Below, one piece after another: positions 28,930 through 35,039 of a stretch of 35,039 nucleotides of DNA. Position 1 is the first letter of the stretch, and every line of letters starts with the position of its first letter. The notes under the pieces were generated by a model, which did not search any database, was not told the origin of the DNA, and saw only the letters and a program-made list of their open reading frames with translations. Origin of the DNA: Gammaproteobacteria bacterium (GTDB lineage Bacteria > Pseudomonadota > Gammaproteobacteria > Steroidobacterales > Woeseiaceae); NCBI GenBank assembly GCA_029884455.1, contig JAOUHU010000031.1:1-35039 (forward strand), given 5' to 3'. The translations under genes were made by a program, and so were the position numbers.

Positions 28930-29346
28930 ATGGCCACCATCAAGGTCGACATCGTCTCCGCTGAAGGCGCGATCCATTCGGGTACCGCCAGGATGGTGTA
29001 TGCGCCGGCGAAAATGGGCGAGGTCGGCATCGCGCCGCGGCACGCGCCGCTACTGACAGCGCTGAAACCGGGCGAAGTTCGCGTCGAAACGGAAGATGGC
29101 CGCGAGGAAAGCTTCTACATCACCGGCGGCATGCTTGAGATCCAGCCACACCTGGTCACGATCCTGGCCGACACCGCATTGCGCGGCGAGCAGCTCGATG
29201 AAGCCGCCGCACTTGCCGCGCAGCAGGAAGCGGAGCGCGCATTGGCCGGCGCTTCGGAGGAAACCGACGTAGCCCGCGCCCAGGCAGAGCTCGCCGAGGC
29301 CCGCGCCCGCTACAACGCCGCGCAGAAACTCAAGGGCAAGCGCTAG
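28930..29346 (+). CDS. atpC: F1Fo ATP synthase subunit epsilon
   Basis: Rotor subunit that regulates ATP hydrolysis, 138 residues (E. coli 139). The beta-sandwich domain has VDIVSAEGAIHSGTARMV near residues 5-22 and GIAPRHAPLLTALKPG. The C-terminal two-helix hairpin contains alanine-rich RAQAELAEARARYNAAQKL. It is the last gene of the operon. The stop is followed at once by the left arm of the RAYT-associated repeat, which may serve as the operon terminator. Confidence 0.96.
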   Translation: MATIKVDIVSAEGAIHSGTARMVYAPAKMGEVGIAPRHAPLLTALKPGEVRVETEDGREESFYITGGMLEIQPHLVTILADTALRGEQLDEAAALAAQQEAERALAGASEETDVARAQAELAEARARYNAAQKLKGKR

Positions 29347-29380
29347 CCCCAAAAGGGGTCAGAGCCCTTTTTTTCCCACA
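29347..29380 (+). repeat. REP-like arm F, left flank of the RAYT unit
   Basis: CCCCAAAAGGGG (29347-29358) overlaps AAAAGGGGTCAGAGCCC (29351-29367), which is followed by seven T and CCCACATAT. AAAAGGG and CCCTTTT can form a 7-base stem with loop GTCAGAG, followed by more T, like an intrinsic terminator. It begins directly after the atpC stop. Confidence 0.85.
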
Positions 29381-29382
29381 TA

Positions 29383-29982
29383 TCACAGCGTCCTGCCCTT
29401 TCGGTTCGCGGTACGGATCAGCTCGTCGGTGTCCGTGTGAGTACCGGCAAACAGGCGACGGTAACTGTCGCATCGAGTCGCGGAGTCGCCGCCAAGCCCG
29501 AGGTATGCGCGATGCGGCTTCACCAGATCATTATGGCGGGCAAACGCATTGGTTCGATAGCTGGACCATTCGTACTCCGCAGGCGACGATACCAGGCCGG
29601 CGCGGACCGGATTCAGTTCAATGTATCGATAGCAAGCAAACAGGTATCGCAGCGACTCGATCATGGAAGCCCGGAACCGGCCCTCCCACAATGTACCGGT
29701 GCGCGCATGCGCTTTATTAAAGTAGCTGACATACTTTCGACCGAGCTGCTGCATCATTCGCGAAACACCCCCGGCATCTTCAGGCGTCGCCAAAATGTGC
29801 ACGTGATTACTCATCAGCACATAAGCATGAACAGCGACACCATAGTGAGACGACGTCTCGCTCAGCGCCGCAAGGTAGGAGCGGTAGTCGCGTGCGCAGA
29901 AAAAGCTGTCCTGCCTGTTCACACCGCGCTGAACAATATGCAGCGGGATCTCCGGTGAAAAATATCGAGGACGTCGGGGCAC
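29383..29982 (-). CDS. REP-associated tyrosine transposase (RAYT, Y1/IS200-like HUH family)
   Basis: A 199-residue single-strand DNA transposase of the TnpA-REP type, which nicks REP hairpins through a tyrosine nucleophile. The N-terminus PRRPRYFSPEIPLHIVQRG is the usual RAYT start. The HUH metal site is HVH (60-62) in LMSNHVHILATP. The nucleophile is Tyr84 or Tyr87 in LGRKYVSYFNK. TLWEGRFRASMIES and YIELNPVRAGLV follow. The GTG at 29982 was chosen for the family N-terminus. The open frame continues upstream through REP arm G, where it would encode repeat-derived residues (RGQSPF), so that part is rejected. All catalytic residues are present, so the protein may be active. Confidence 0.92.
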   Translation of the reverse strand: MPRRPRYFSPEIPLHIVQRGVNRQDSFFCARDYRSYLAALSETSSHYGVAVHAYVLMSNHVHILATPEDAGGVSRMMQQLGRKYVSYFNKAHARTGTLWEGRFRASMIESLRYLFACYRYIELNPVRAGLVSSPAEYEWSSYRTNAFARHNDLVKPHRAYLGLGGDSATRCDSYRRLFAGTHTDTDELIRTANRKGRTL

Positions 29983-30041
29983 GCCGAATAATGGCGTGTC
30001 GCCGGCGGCAGCGGCGAGCCAACAATTGCCGTATTTGGTCG

Positions 30042-30062
30042 AAAAAGGGCTCTGACCCCTTT
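30042..30062 (-). repeat. REP-like arm G, right flank of the RAYT unit
   Basis: AAAAAGGGCTCTGACCCC (30042-30059) plus TTT is inverted relative to arm F. Read on the minus strand, the arm continues with TTTTTCGACCAAATACGG. That corresponds to the CCCAAATATGG segment of copies A and E, so it is a complete repeat unit. It ends 3 bases before the hydrolase stop. Confidence 0.88.
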
Positions 30063-30065
30063 CTT

Positions 30066-31499
30066 CTAGTGGAGGAAGGCCAGGCTGCGTTCCGCGACGT
30101 AGTCGAAAAACGGGTTGTAGCGCAATCGCATCAAGCGGCCCAATGGCACCTGCAGGATGGCCTGGTCGCCGCGTGGCGCGATAGCACTGAACGGCCCGTT
30201 CGCCCCGTACCATTCGTCCGTAGCGCGAAACGGAATTGCTACATGCGACAGCGAGTACACGTCCGCCGGCCAGGACGCCTGCAGCGGCAGAGCCGCAATT
30301 TCTGCAGCGCCCGCGCTGCGAGTACGCGCTTCGACTGCGCCGGTTTCGGCCGATCGATTGGTTACCAATGTATAAGAGAAGTTCGCCGCAACGTCGCGAG
30401 CGAGCTCATCCAGCAATGCGCGTTGACTATCGACCACGAAGTGCTGGATGCGTTCGGCGCGATTGAAGTCGAACAACACCAGCTCGCTGCCATTGGCCGG
30501 CAGCTTTCGGAACAGGTCGTGCACGAGGCTGTCGGTCCGCACCGTCGAATCGATCAGGGACTGAAACGCAATTATCGGGGGCAGGGACTCAGGTTGCCGG
30601 CTTGCCAGCGACGCGAGCTTGCTTATGACGCGTTCCGAGAAAGCAAAACTGAGATAGCCACCATTCTTCGGAAAGGAGTTGTATTTATAAGGGTCATACT
30701 CGGTTTCAATCGAAATCCACGACAGCTTGCGGAAGAATGGCAGCAATGCCAGCGCCTCATCCCAGTCGCCGAAGCGCGCGAACGGCGTCACCGCGATAGC
30801 TGGCGAATACAGCAACACGCGCTCGGGCATGAGCAGCGCATTATCTGTTGCCGCGTCCAGCGCATAGTCGAGCACCACCGCCGCCCCGGCCGAATAGCCG
30901 CCGACATACACGGGCTTGCCTGGCCCCACCCGGGTCGCGACGTGTGCCACTCCGGAACGTGCAATGGCAACCCAGTCAGCAACTCGCGCGTGCTTCAGTC
31001 CGGCCGGCACCGTGCCATGCCCTGGCAGGCGGAATACGGCAACATACAATCCCCGTGCTGCGAATTCTTCCGCCAGCGCACGCATGCTGTACGGGCTGTC
31101 GGAGGCGCCATGCAGCAAAAGGATTCCGCCGCGCGCTGCAGGCACATCGATCTCGAAGGAACGGTTCCAGGCCTGGCCTGCCGAGCCGGCATACACCAAG
31201 CTTTGCTTGTTGTAGCGATTCAGCTGCTCGCTGCCGGCGTCATCGATCACGGCGTAAATATTTTCATCAAGCTCGGCCGCGAGCTGCATTTCCAGTTGCT
31301 GGTACGCTGCCAGGGAAATGCCGTGCGGGTAATCGTGGGCACGGAATTCGTGCTGCGGATTGTAGGTATGCCAGATGCTGAGATCGGGTAGCTTGCGCGC
31401 ATCGAGACCACGCACCAGCCAGATGGTTGCGAGGACGGTAACGCCGAACGCACCGGCACGCAGTGCTGTGCGCAGCAACCGTTGCGCCACTCGTTTCAT
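30066..31499 (-). CDS. Alpha/beta hydrolase (serine hydrolase, lysophospholipase-like), membrane-anchored
   Basis: A 477-residue protein. An N-terminal hydrophobic segment (about residues 12-30, after an Arg-rich start) should anchor it or direct it to the envelope. The hydrolase core has the oxyanion region LLLHGASDSPYSM (127-139) and the nucleophile elbow GYSAG (Ser203). A likely acid is in FQSLIDSTVRT and a likely catalytic His in SLSHVAIPF. FRLPGHGTVPAGL fits the lysophospholipase/serine aminopeptidase S33-type branch. Substrate unknown. The ATG at 31499 overlaps the stop of a 25-codon upstream frame. Its 3' end abuts REP arm G. Confidence 0.85.
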   Translation of the reverse strand: MKRVAQRLLRTALRAGAFGVTVLATIWLVRGLDARKLPDLSIWHTYNPQHEFRAHDYPHGISLAAYQQLEMQLAAELDENIYAVIDDAGSEQLNRYNKQSLVYAGSAGQAWNRSFEIDVPAARGGILLLHGASDSPYSMRALAEEFAARGLYVAVFRLPGHGTVPAGLKHARVADWVAIARSGVAHVATRVGPGKPVYVGGYSAGAAVVLDYALDAATDNALLMPERVLLYSPAIAVTPFARFGDWDEALALLPFFRKLSWISIETEYDPYKYNSFPKNGGYLSFAFSERVISKLASLASRQPESLPPIIAFQSLIDSTVRTDSLVHDLFRKLPANGSELVLFDFNRAERIQHFVVDSQRALLDELARDVAANFSYTLVTNRSAETGAVEARTRSAGAAEIAALPLQASWPADVYSLSHVAIPFRATDEWYGANGPFSAIAPRGDQAILQVPLGRLMRLRYNPFFDYVAERSLAFLH

Positions 31500-31573
31500 G
31501 CTTTGTAGCCCACGATCAGCATGATGAGCATGTAAATGGCGACGCCCAGGAAAATAATGCTCTCAGTCGACAA
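31496..31573 (-). pseudogene. 25-codon frame resembling a sodium:solute symporter N-terminus (remnant or small membrane peptide)
   Basis: TTG-initiated reading STESIIFLGVAIYMLIMLIVGYKA and then a stop that overlaps the hydrolase start as ATGA. The sequence is one membrane helix closely resembling helix 1 of SSS-family symporters. An in-frame stop lies just upstream and no ribosome site is evident. It may be the leftover start of a deleted symporter gene or a leader peptide coupled to the hydrolase. Confidence 0.3.
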
Positions 31574-31657
31574 GCGCTATTCATTTTTATTTGTGCGGTT
31601 GGCAAGACTAGCATTATTTGCCCGACCCGCCGCACACCGGCGCCATGAGTCTTACGG

Positions 31658-31663
31658 TATCAT
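31658..31663 (+). promoter_or_regulatory. Candidate -10 element of a glmU promoter
   Basis: TATCAT in the context GGTATCATGCG, 25 bases before the glmU TTG. No good -35 is seen at 17 bases. A weaker alternative is TTGTGC (31591-31596) with TTATTT (31614-31619). Confidence 0.3.
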
Positions 31664-31687
31664 GCGCGCTCAAACGAGGAGCCTGGA

Positions 31688-33052
31688 TTGGGTTTGACCA
31701 CCATCATTCTTGCCGCCGGGCAGGGCAAGCGCATGCATTCGGATTTGCCGAAAGTACTGCAGCCGCTGGCAGGCAGGCCGTTGCTGAGCCACGTGCTGGA
31801 GACTGCACGGGCACTGCATGCTGAGGATCTCGCCGTCGTCTACGGCCATGGCGGCGACAGGGTGCAGGCCGCCTGCGGCGCCGATGACCTGCGCTGGGCG
31901 TTGCAGGCCGAGCAAATGGGTACCGGACACGCTGTGCAGCAGGCGGCCCCGGGCATACCGGACGACAACCAGGCCCTGGTGCTGTATGGCGATGTTCCGC
32001 TGCTGAGGGTCGCGACCCTGCGACGCCTGGTCGAGGAGACAGGCGCCGATGAGGTCAGCGTGCTGACCGTGCAGCTCGCAGACCCGACCGGCTACGGCCG
32101 CATCATCCGCGTGGATGGCCGGGTGGTCGCGAGCGTGGAGGAAAAGGACGCGACCGAGGCGCAGCGCGCCGTGACCGAGATCAACACCGGTGTCATGATT
32201 GCGCCGGGTGCCAGACTTAAAAGCTGGCTCAATGCGCTGCGCAATGACAATGCGCAGGGCGAATACTACCTGACCGATGTGATTGCCATGGCAGTGCGCG
32301 ATGGCGTCGCCGTAAATGGCATCAAAACTGACGACGAGACCGAAGTGATGGGCATTAACGACAAGCAACAACTGGCGCAAGCCGAGCGGGCACTGCAGGC
32401 ACGGCTCGTGCAGCAACTCATGGCCGAGGGCGTTGGCTTTGCGGATCCTGCGCGCGTCGATATTCGCGGCAAGCTGCACTGCGGCAAGGATGTCTTTATC
32501 GACATCAACGCCATATTCGAAGGTGAGGTTTCGCTTGGCGATGGCACGCGCATCGAGTCGAACAACCTGATTCGTGACAGCCGGCTTGGACCCGGTACTG
32601 TTGTGCACCCGAATTGCCACATCGAAGGCGCAAGCTCGGGCAGCAACTGTGAGATCGGGCCGTTTGCGCGCCTCCGGCCCGGCGCGACGCTGGCGAACAA
32701 CGTCAAGGTCGGCAACTTCGTCGAGGTGAAGAAAAGCACCATTGCCAATGGCAGCAAGGTCAACCACCTGACTTATATCGGCGATACCGAGATTGGGACA
32801 GGCGTCAACGTTGGCGCCGGCACAATCACGTGTAATTACGACGGTGCGAACAAGCACAGGACAACCATCGGCGATGACGTGTTCATTGGCTCGGGCGTCA
32901 ATCTGGTGGCTCCGGTGAGTATTGGCAAGGGCGCGACCATTGGCGCCGGCTCGACGATTACCAAGCCGGTACCCGAGGGCCAGCTGACACTGGCGCGGTC
33001 GAAACAGGTAACGATTCCCGGCTGGAAGAAGCCGGTCAAGAAAGGCAAATAA
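31688..33052 (+). CDS. glmU: Bifunctional GlmU: glucosamine-1-P acetyltransferase / GlcNAc-1-P uridyltransferase
   Basis: Makes UDP-GlcNAc for peptidoglycan and LPS. It has 454 residues (E. coli 456). The uridyltransferase motif is LAAGQGKRM (8-16), followed by SDLPKVLQPLAGRPLL. The C-terminal half is a left-handed beta-helix of hexapeptides with FARLRPGATLANNVKVGNFVE near residues 327-347 and the acetyl-CoA site block CNYDGANKH. The start is TTG at 31688 with GAGGAG 7 bases upstream. glmS follows after 3 bases, so hexosamine synthesis is co-expressed. Confidence 0.96.
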   Translation: MGLTTIILAAGQGKRMHSDLPKVLQPLAGRPLLSHVLETARALHAEDLAVVYGHGGDRVQAACGADDLRWALQAEQMGTGHAVQQAAPGIPDDNQALVLYGDVPLLRVATLRRLVEETGADEVSVLTVQLADPTGYGRIIRVDGRVVASVEEKDATEAQRAVTEINTGVMIAPGARLKSWLNALRNDNAQGEYYLTDVIAMAVRDGVAVNGIKTDDETEVMGINDKQQLAQAERALQARLVQQLMAEGVGFADPARVDIRGKLHCGKDVFIDINAIFEGEVSLGDGTRIESNNLIRDSRLGPGTVVHPNCHIEGASSGSNCEIGPFARLRPGATLANNVKVGNFVEVKKSTIANGSKVNHLTYIGDTEIGTGVNVGAGTITCNYDGANKHRTTIGDDVFIGSGVNLVAPVSIGKGATIGAGSTITKPVPEGQLTLARSKQVTIPGWKKPVKKGK

Positions 33053-33055
33053 GGC

Positions 33056-34888
33056 ATGTGTGGAATTGTCGGCGCGGTCGCCGAAAGAGACATCGTATCA
33101 GTGCTTGTCGAGGGGCTGCGGCGCCTCGAGTATCGCGGCTATGACTCGGCCGGCGTGGCCGTGCTGGATAGTACGGGCAGGATTGGCCTGTGTCGTACCG
33201 TCGGCAAGGTGGCCGAGCTCGAAAAGAAACTTGAGAACAAACCGCTCGGCGGCTTCCTCGGAGTTGCGCATACCCGTTGGGCAACGCACGGCGGCGTTAC
33301 CGAGGCCAATGCACATCCGCACATGTCCGGTAATCGCGTTGCCGTCATTCACAACGGCATCATCGAAAATTTCCAGCCGATCAAGGATGAGATGCTGGCC
33401 AAGGGTTACGAGTTTCACTCCGAAACCGACACCGAAGTGGCTGCACACCTGGTACACGATTACCTGAAGCAGGGCCTCGACCTGGTCGCTGCCGTGGGCA
33501 AGGCTGTAAAGCGCTTCGAAGGCGCGTTCGCATTGCTCGTTATCGATGCCGAAGATCCGGACCGAATTGTCGTAAGCCGTGTTGCCAGTCCGCTCGTAAT
33601 CGGCGTTGGCAAGGGCGAGAATTTCGTCGCCAGCGGTGTGCCCGCACTGTTACCCGTGACGCGAAAATTTATTTATCTGGAGCAGGGTGACCTTGCCGAG
33701 ATCCGGCGCGATGGTGTGCGTATTGTTGATACTGACGGCAAAGCCGTCGCACGCGAGATTCACGAAACGGAATGGGACAGCGCATCGGCCGAGAAAGCAC
33801 CCTACCAGCACTTCATGCTGAAGGAAATTCATGATCAGCCGAGCGCGCTGGCGGATACATTGTACGGTCGGATTTCGAATCAGCGTGTCCTGCCGGAGTC
33901 CCTCGGCGCGCGCGCCGCGGAAATGCTTGATAAGGTCGAGCACATTCATATCGTCGCCTGCGGCACGAGCTACCACGCCGGTTGTGTTGGCAAGTATTGG
34001 ATCGAGTCGATTGCCGGCGTGCCCTGCCAGGTGGAGATCGCGAGCGAGTATCGTTATCGGCATGTGGTAGTGCCGCCGAACACGCTGTTCGTCACGCTGT
34101 CGCAGTCCGGCGAGACCGCCGATACGCTCGAGGCCCTGCGCATGGCCAAGGGGCTGGGCTATCTCGGCTCGCTCACGATCTGTAACAGCGCGCACAGTTC
34201 GTTGGTGCGCGAATCGGACCTGGTGATGATGACGCAGGCGGGTCCGGAAATCGGCGTTGCCAGCACCAAGGCGTTCACTACGCAGCTGCTGTCAATCCTG
34301 CTGGTGACGCTGATGATGGCGAAGCATCGTGGCCTTGCGGTAGAGCGAGAGCGGGAATTTGTCGCGAACCTGACCCATGCCGCGGCCGCCTCGGACCTCG
34401 CGCTGAAGATGAGCGACCAGCTGCAGGAACTTGCCAAGGACTTCGCGGACAAGCAACACACACTGTTTCTCGGCCGTGGGCCGATGTGGCCGATTGCCAT
34501 GGAAGGCGCCCTGAAGCTCAAGGAAATTTCCTACATCCACGCCGAGGCTTATGCTGCCGGCGAGCTCAAGCACGGCCCGCTCGCGTTGATCGACAATGAA
34601 ATGCCGGTGGTCGTGGTCGCACCGAACAACGAGCTGCTGGACAAACTGAAATCCAATATGCAGGTGGTTCGCGCGCGTGGTGGTCAGCTCTACGTGTTCG
34701 CGGACAAGGAAACCGGCATCAAGAGCGAGCCCGGCGTGAAGGTTATCGGGATGCCGCATGCGGACAGGCTCATCGCACCGATCGTCTACACGGTACCGCT
34801 GCAGCTGCTCGCGTATCACGTTGCGGTACTAAAAGGTACCGATGTTGATCAGCCAAGGAACCTCGCGAAGTCGGTTACAGTTGAATAG
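33056..34888 (+). CDS. glmS: Glutamine-fructose-6-phosphate aminotransferase GlmS
   Basis: Makes glucosamine-6-phosphate from fructose-6-P and glutamine. It has 610 residues (E. coli 609). Cys2 of the N-terminal [11 protein letters not shown] is the glutaminase nucleophile; [18 protein letters not shown] follows near residues 72-89. The two SIS domains include [10 protein letters not shown] and [13 protein letters not shown]. The C-terminus ends in the invariant NLAKSVTVE, whose codons form the TnsD recognition region in other bacteria. The gene is complete. No glmS ribozyme or small-RNA site was identified in the 3-base gap upstream. Confidence 0.97.
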   Translation: MCGIVGAVAERDIVSVLVEGLRRLEYRGYDSAGVAVLDSTGRIGLCRTVGKVAELEKKLENKPLGGFLGVAHTRWATHGGVTEANAHPHMSGNRVAVIHNGIIENFQPIKDEMLAKGYEFHSETDTEVAAHLVHDYLKQGLDLVAAVGKAVKRFEGAFALLVIDAEDPDRIVVSRVASPLVIGVGKGENFVASGVPALLPVTRKFIYLEQGDLAEIRRDGVRIVDTDGKAVAREIHETEWDSASAEKAPYQHFMLKEIHDQPSALADTLYGRISNQRVLPESLGARAAEMLDKVEHIHIVACGTSYHAGCVGKYWIESIAGVPCQVEIASEYRYRHVVVPPNTLFVTLSQSGETADTLEALRMAKGLGYLGSLTICNSAHSSLVRESDLVMMTQAGPEIGVASTKAFTTQLLSILLVTLMMAKHRGLAVEREREFVANLTHAAAASDLALKMSDQLQELAKDFADKQHTLFLGRGPMWPIAMEGALKLKEISYIHAEAYAAGELKHGPLALIDNEMPVVVVAPNNELLDKLKSNMQVVRARGGQLYVFADKETGIKSEPGVKVIGMPHADRLIAPIVYTVPLQLLAYHVAVLKGTDVDQPRNLAKSVTVE

Positions 34889-34908
34889 CCGCTGTCGGCA
34901 TCCGAGAC
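34853..34908 (+). other. attTn7-equivalent site: glmS 3' codons and the following 20 bases
   Basis: The conserved end of glmS (LAKSVTVE codons) plus 20 bases to the first TGT of a repeat-bearing segment. Tn7 uses the end of glmS as its TnsD target and inserts about 25 bases after the stop. GAGAC (34904-34908) would be the 5-base target duplication if the end lies at 34909. Confidence 0.5.
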
Positions 34909-34992
34909 TGTATGGTTCTCCGTAATAAAGTTACGAATGGCTTAATAAAGTTACGAATGAGAATCGGTCTAAATGAAGCTAAAGTTACGAAT
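34909..34992 (+). repeat. Tn7-like transposon end: TGT terminus and three TnsB-site-like direct repeats
   Basis: TGT at 34909. Identical TAATAAAGTTACGAATG copies lie at 34923-34939 and 34943-34959 (period 20), and TAAAGTTACGAAT at 34980-34992. The AATAAAGT core is the same as in the repeats of the canonical Tn7 right end, which abuts glmS in the same orientation. No gene follows in the last 47 bases of the window. The exact terminus is uncertain by a few bases. Confidence 0.6.
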
Positions 34993-35039
34993 AGTGGTTT
35001 TTCAGGGCTTTGCGATTCGCACCTAGAAAATCGGTTGTC

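Larger units (their letters stand above)
29347..30062. mobile_element. REP/RAYT element: transposase gene bounded by inverted REP arms
   Basis: A 716-base unit. A left arm (29351-29373) and a complementary right arm (30042-30062) bound one minus-strand Y1 transposase gene. The arms belong to the same family as the five gene-free pairs elsewhere in the window. This identifies the unit as the likely source of the activity that spread them. It lies between atpC and a hydrolase gene in the atp-glmU interval, so both flanking genes are intact. Confidence 0.8.

Noticed and set aside
29983-30213. N-terminal extension of the RAYT protein
   Set aside because: The frame is open but runs through repeat arm G and into the hydrolase gene. 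Family members start at the PRRPR segment used here.
29892-31391. 499-codon plus-strand frame over the RAYT 5' end and the hydrolase gene
   Set aside because: It spans a repeat arm and two real minus-strand genes, is rich in Arg/Gln/His, and has no family motif. Its KGSDPF segment is translated repeat.
34893-34895. TGT only 4 bases after the glmS stop as the transposon terminus
   Set aside because: Too close to glmS for the known Tn7 insertion distance and 30 bases from the first repeat; the TGT at 34909 fits better.

Overview
The window is a piece of a GC-rich gammaproteobacterial chromosome, probably origin-proximal. The backbone is the conserved order mnmG, rsmG, parA, parB, atpIBEFHAGDC, glmU, glmS, as in Escherichia coli plus parAB. 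Marine or sediment Gammaproteobacteria with TonB-dependent sugar uptake and a methylcitrate cycle would fit. This placement is inferred from gene content; no rRNA or other taxonomic marker is present.

Two cargo blocks split the backbone. Block 1 (about 519-13500) lies between mnmG and rsmG, which are usually adjacent. It carries an oligopeptide ABC transporter (lipoprotein, two permeases, fused double ATPase, joined by ATGA overlaps), a convergent DUF945/YdgA-like gene, a di-haem cytochrome c coupled to an MBL-fold hydrolase, an AcuI/YhdH-type acryloyl-CoA reductase and prpBCD of the methylcitrate cycle. The last four genes form a coherent route: acryloyl-CoA to propionyl-CoA to pyruvate and succinate. 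Block 2 (15823-22194) lies between parB and atpI. It is a trehalose-type utilisation locus: GH37 trehalase, MFS permease and TonB-dependent receptor on the minus strand, and a divergent LacI regulator. Between receptor and regulator lie two 14-bp operators 21 bp apart, each on the -35 of one of two divergent promoters.

A small palindromic repeat family (core GGGGTCAGAGCCC, T-tract, then a CCCAAATATGG-like segment) recurs at six loci with 12 arms. Five loci are inverted pairs in intergenic gaps, including between atpH and atpA inside the ATP synthase operon. The sixth pair flanks a REP-associated tyrosine transposase (RAYT) between atpC and an alpha/beta hydrolase gene. This is a REP/RAYT system, with the transposase and its presumed non-autonomous copies visible together.

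At the right edge, about 20 bp after the glmS stop (the classical attTn7 position), a TGT is followed by direct repeats of TAATAAAGTTACGAATG with a 20-bp period. This has the architecture of a Tn7-like transposon end with TnsB binding sites. The body of the element would lie beyond the window.

There is no gene-free stretch longer than 300 bases. The largest gaps are 31500-31687, 22195-22379, 6972-7133, 34889-35039 and 18578-18724.
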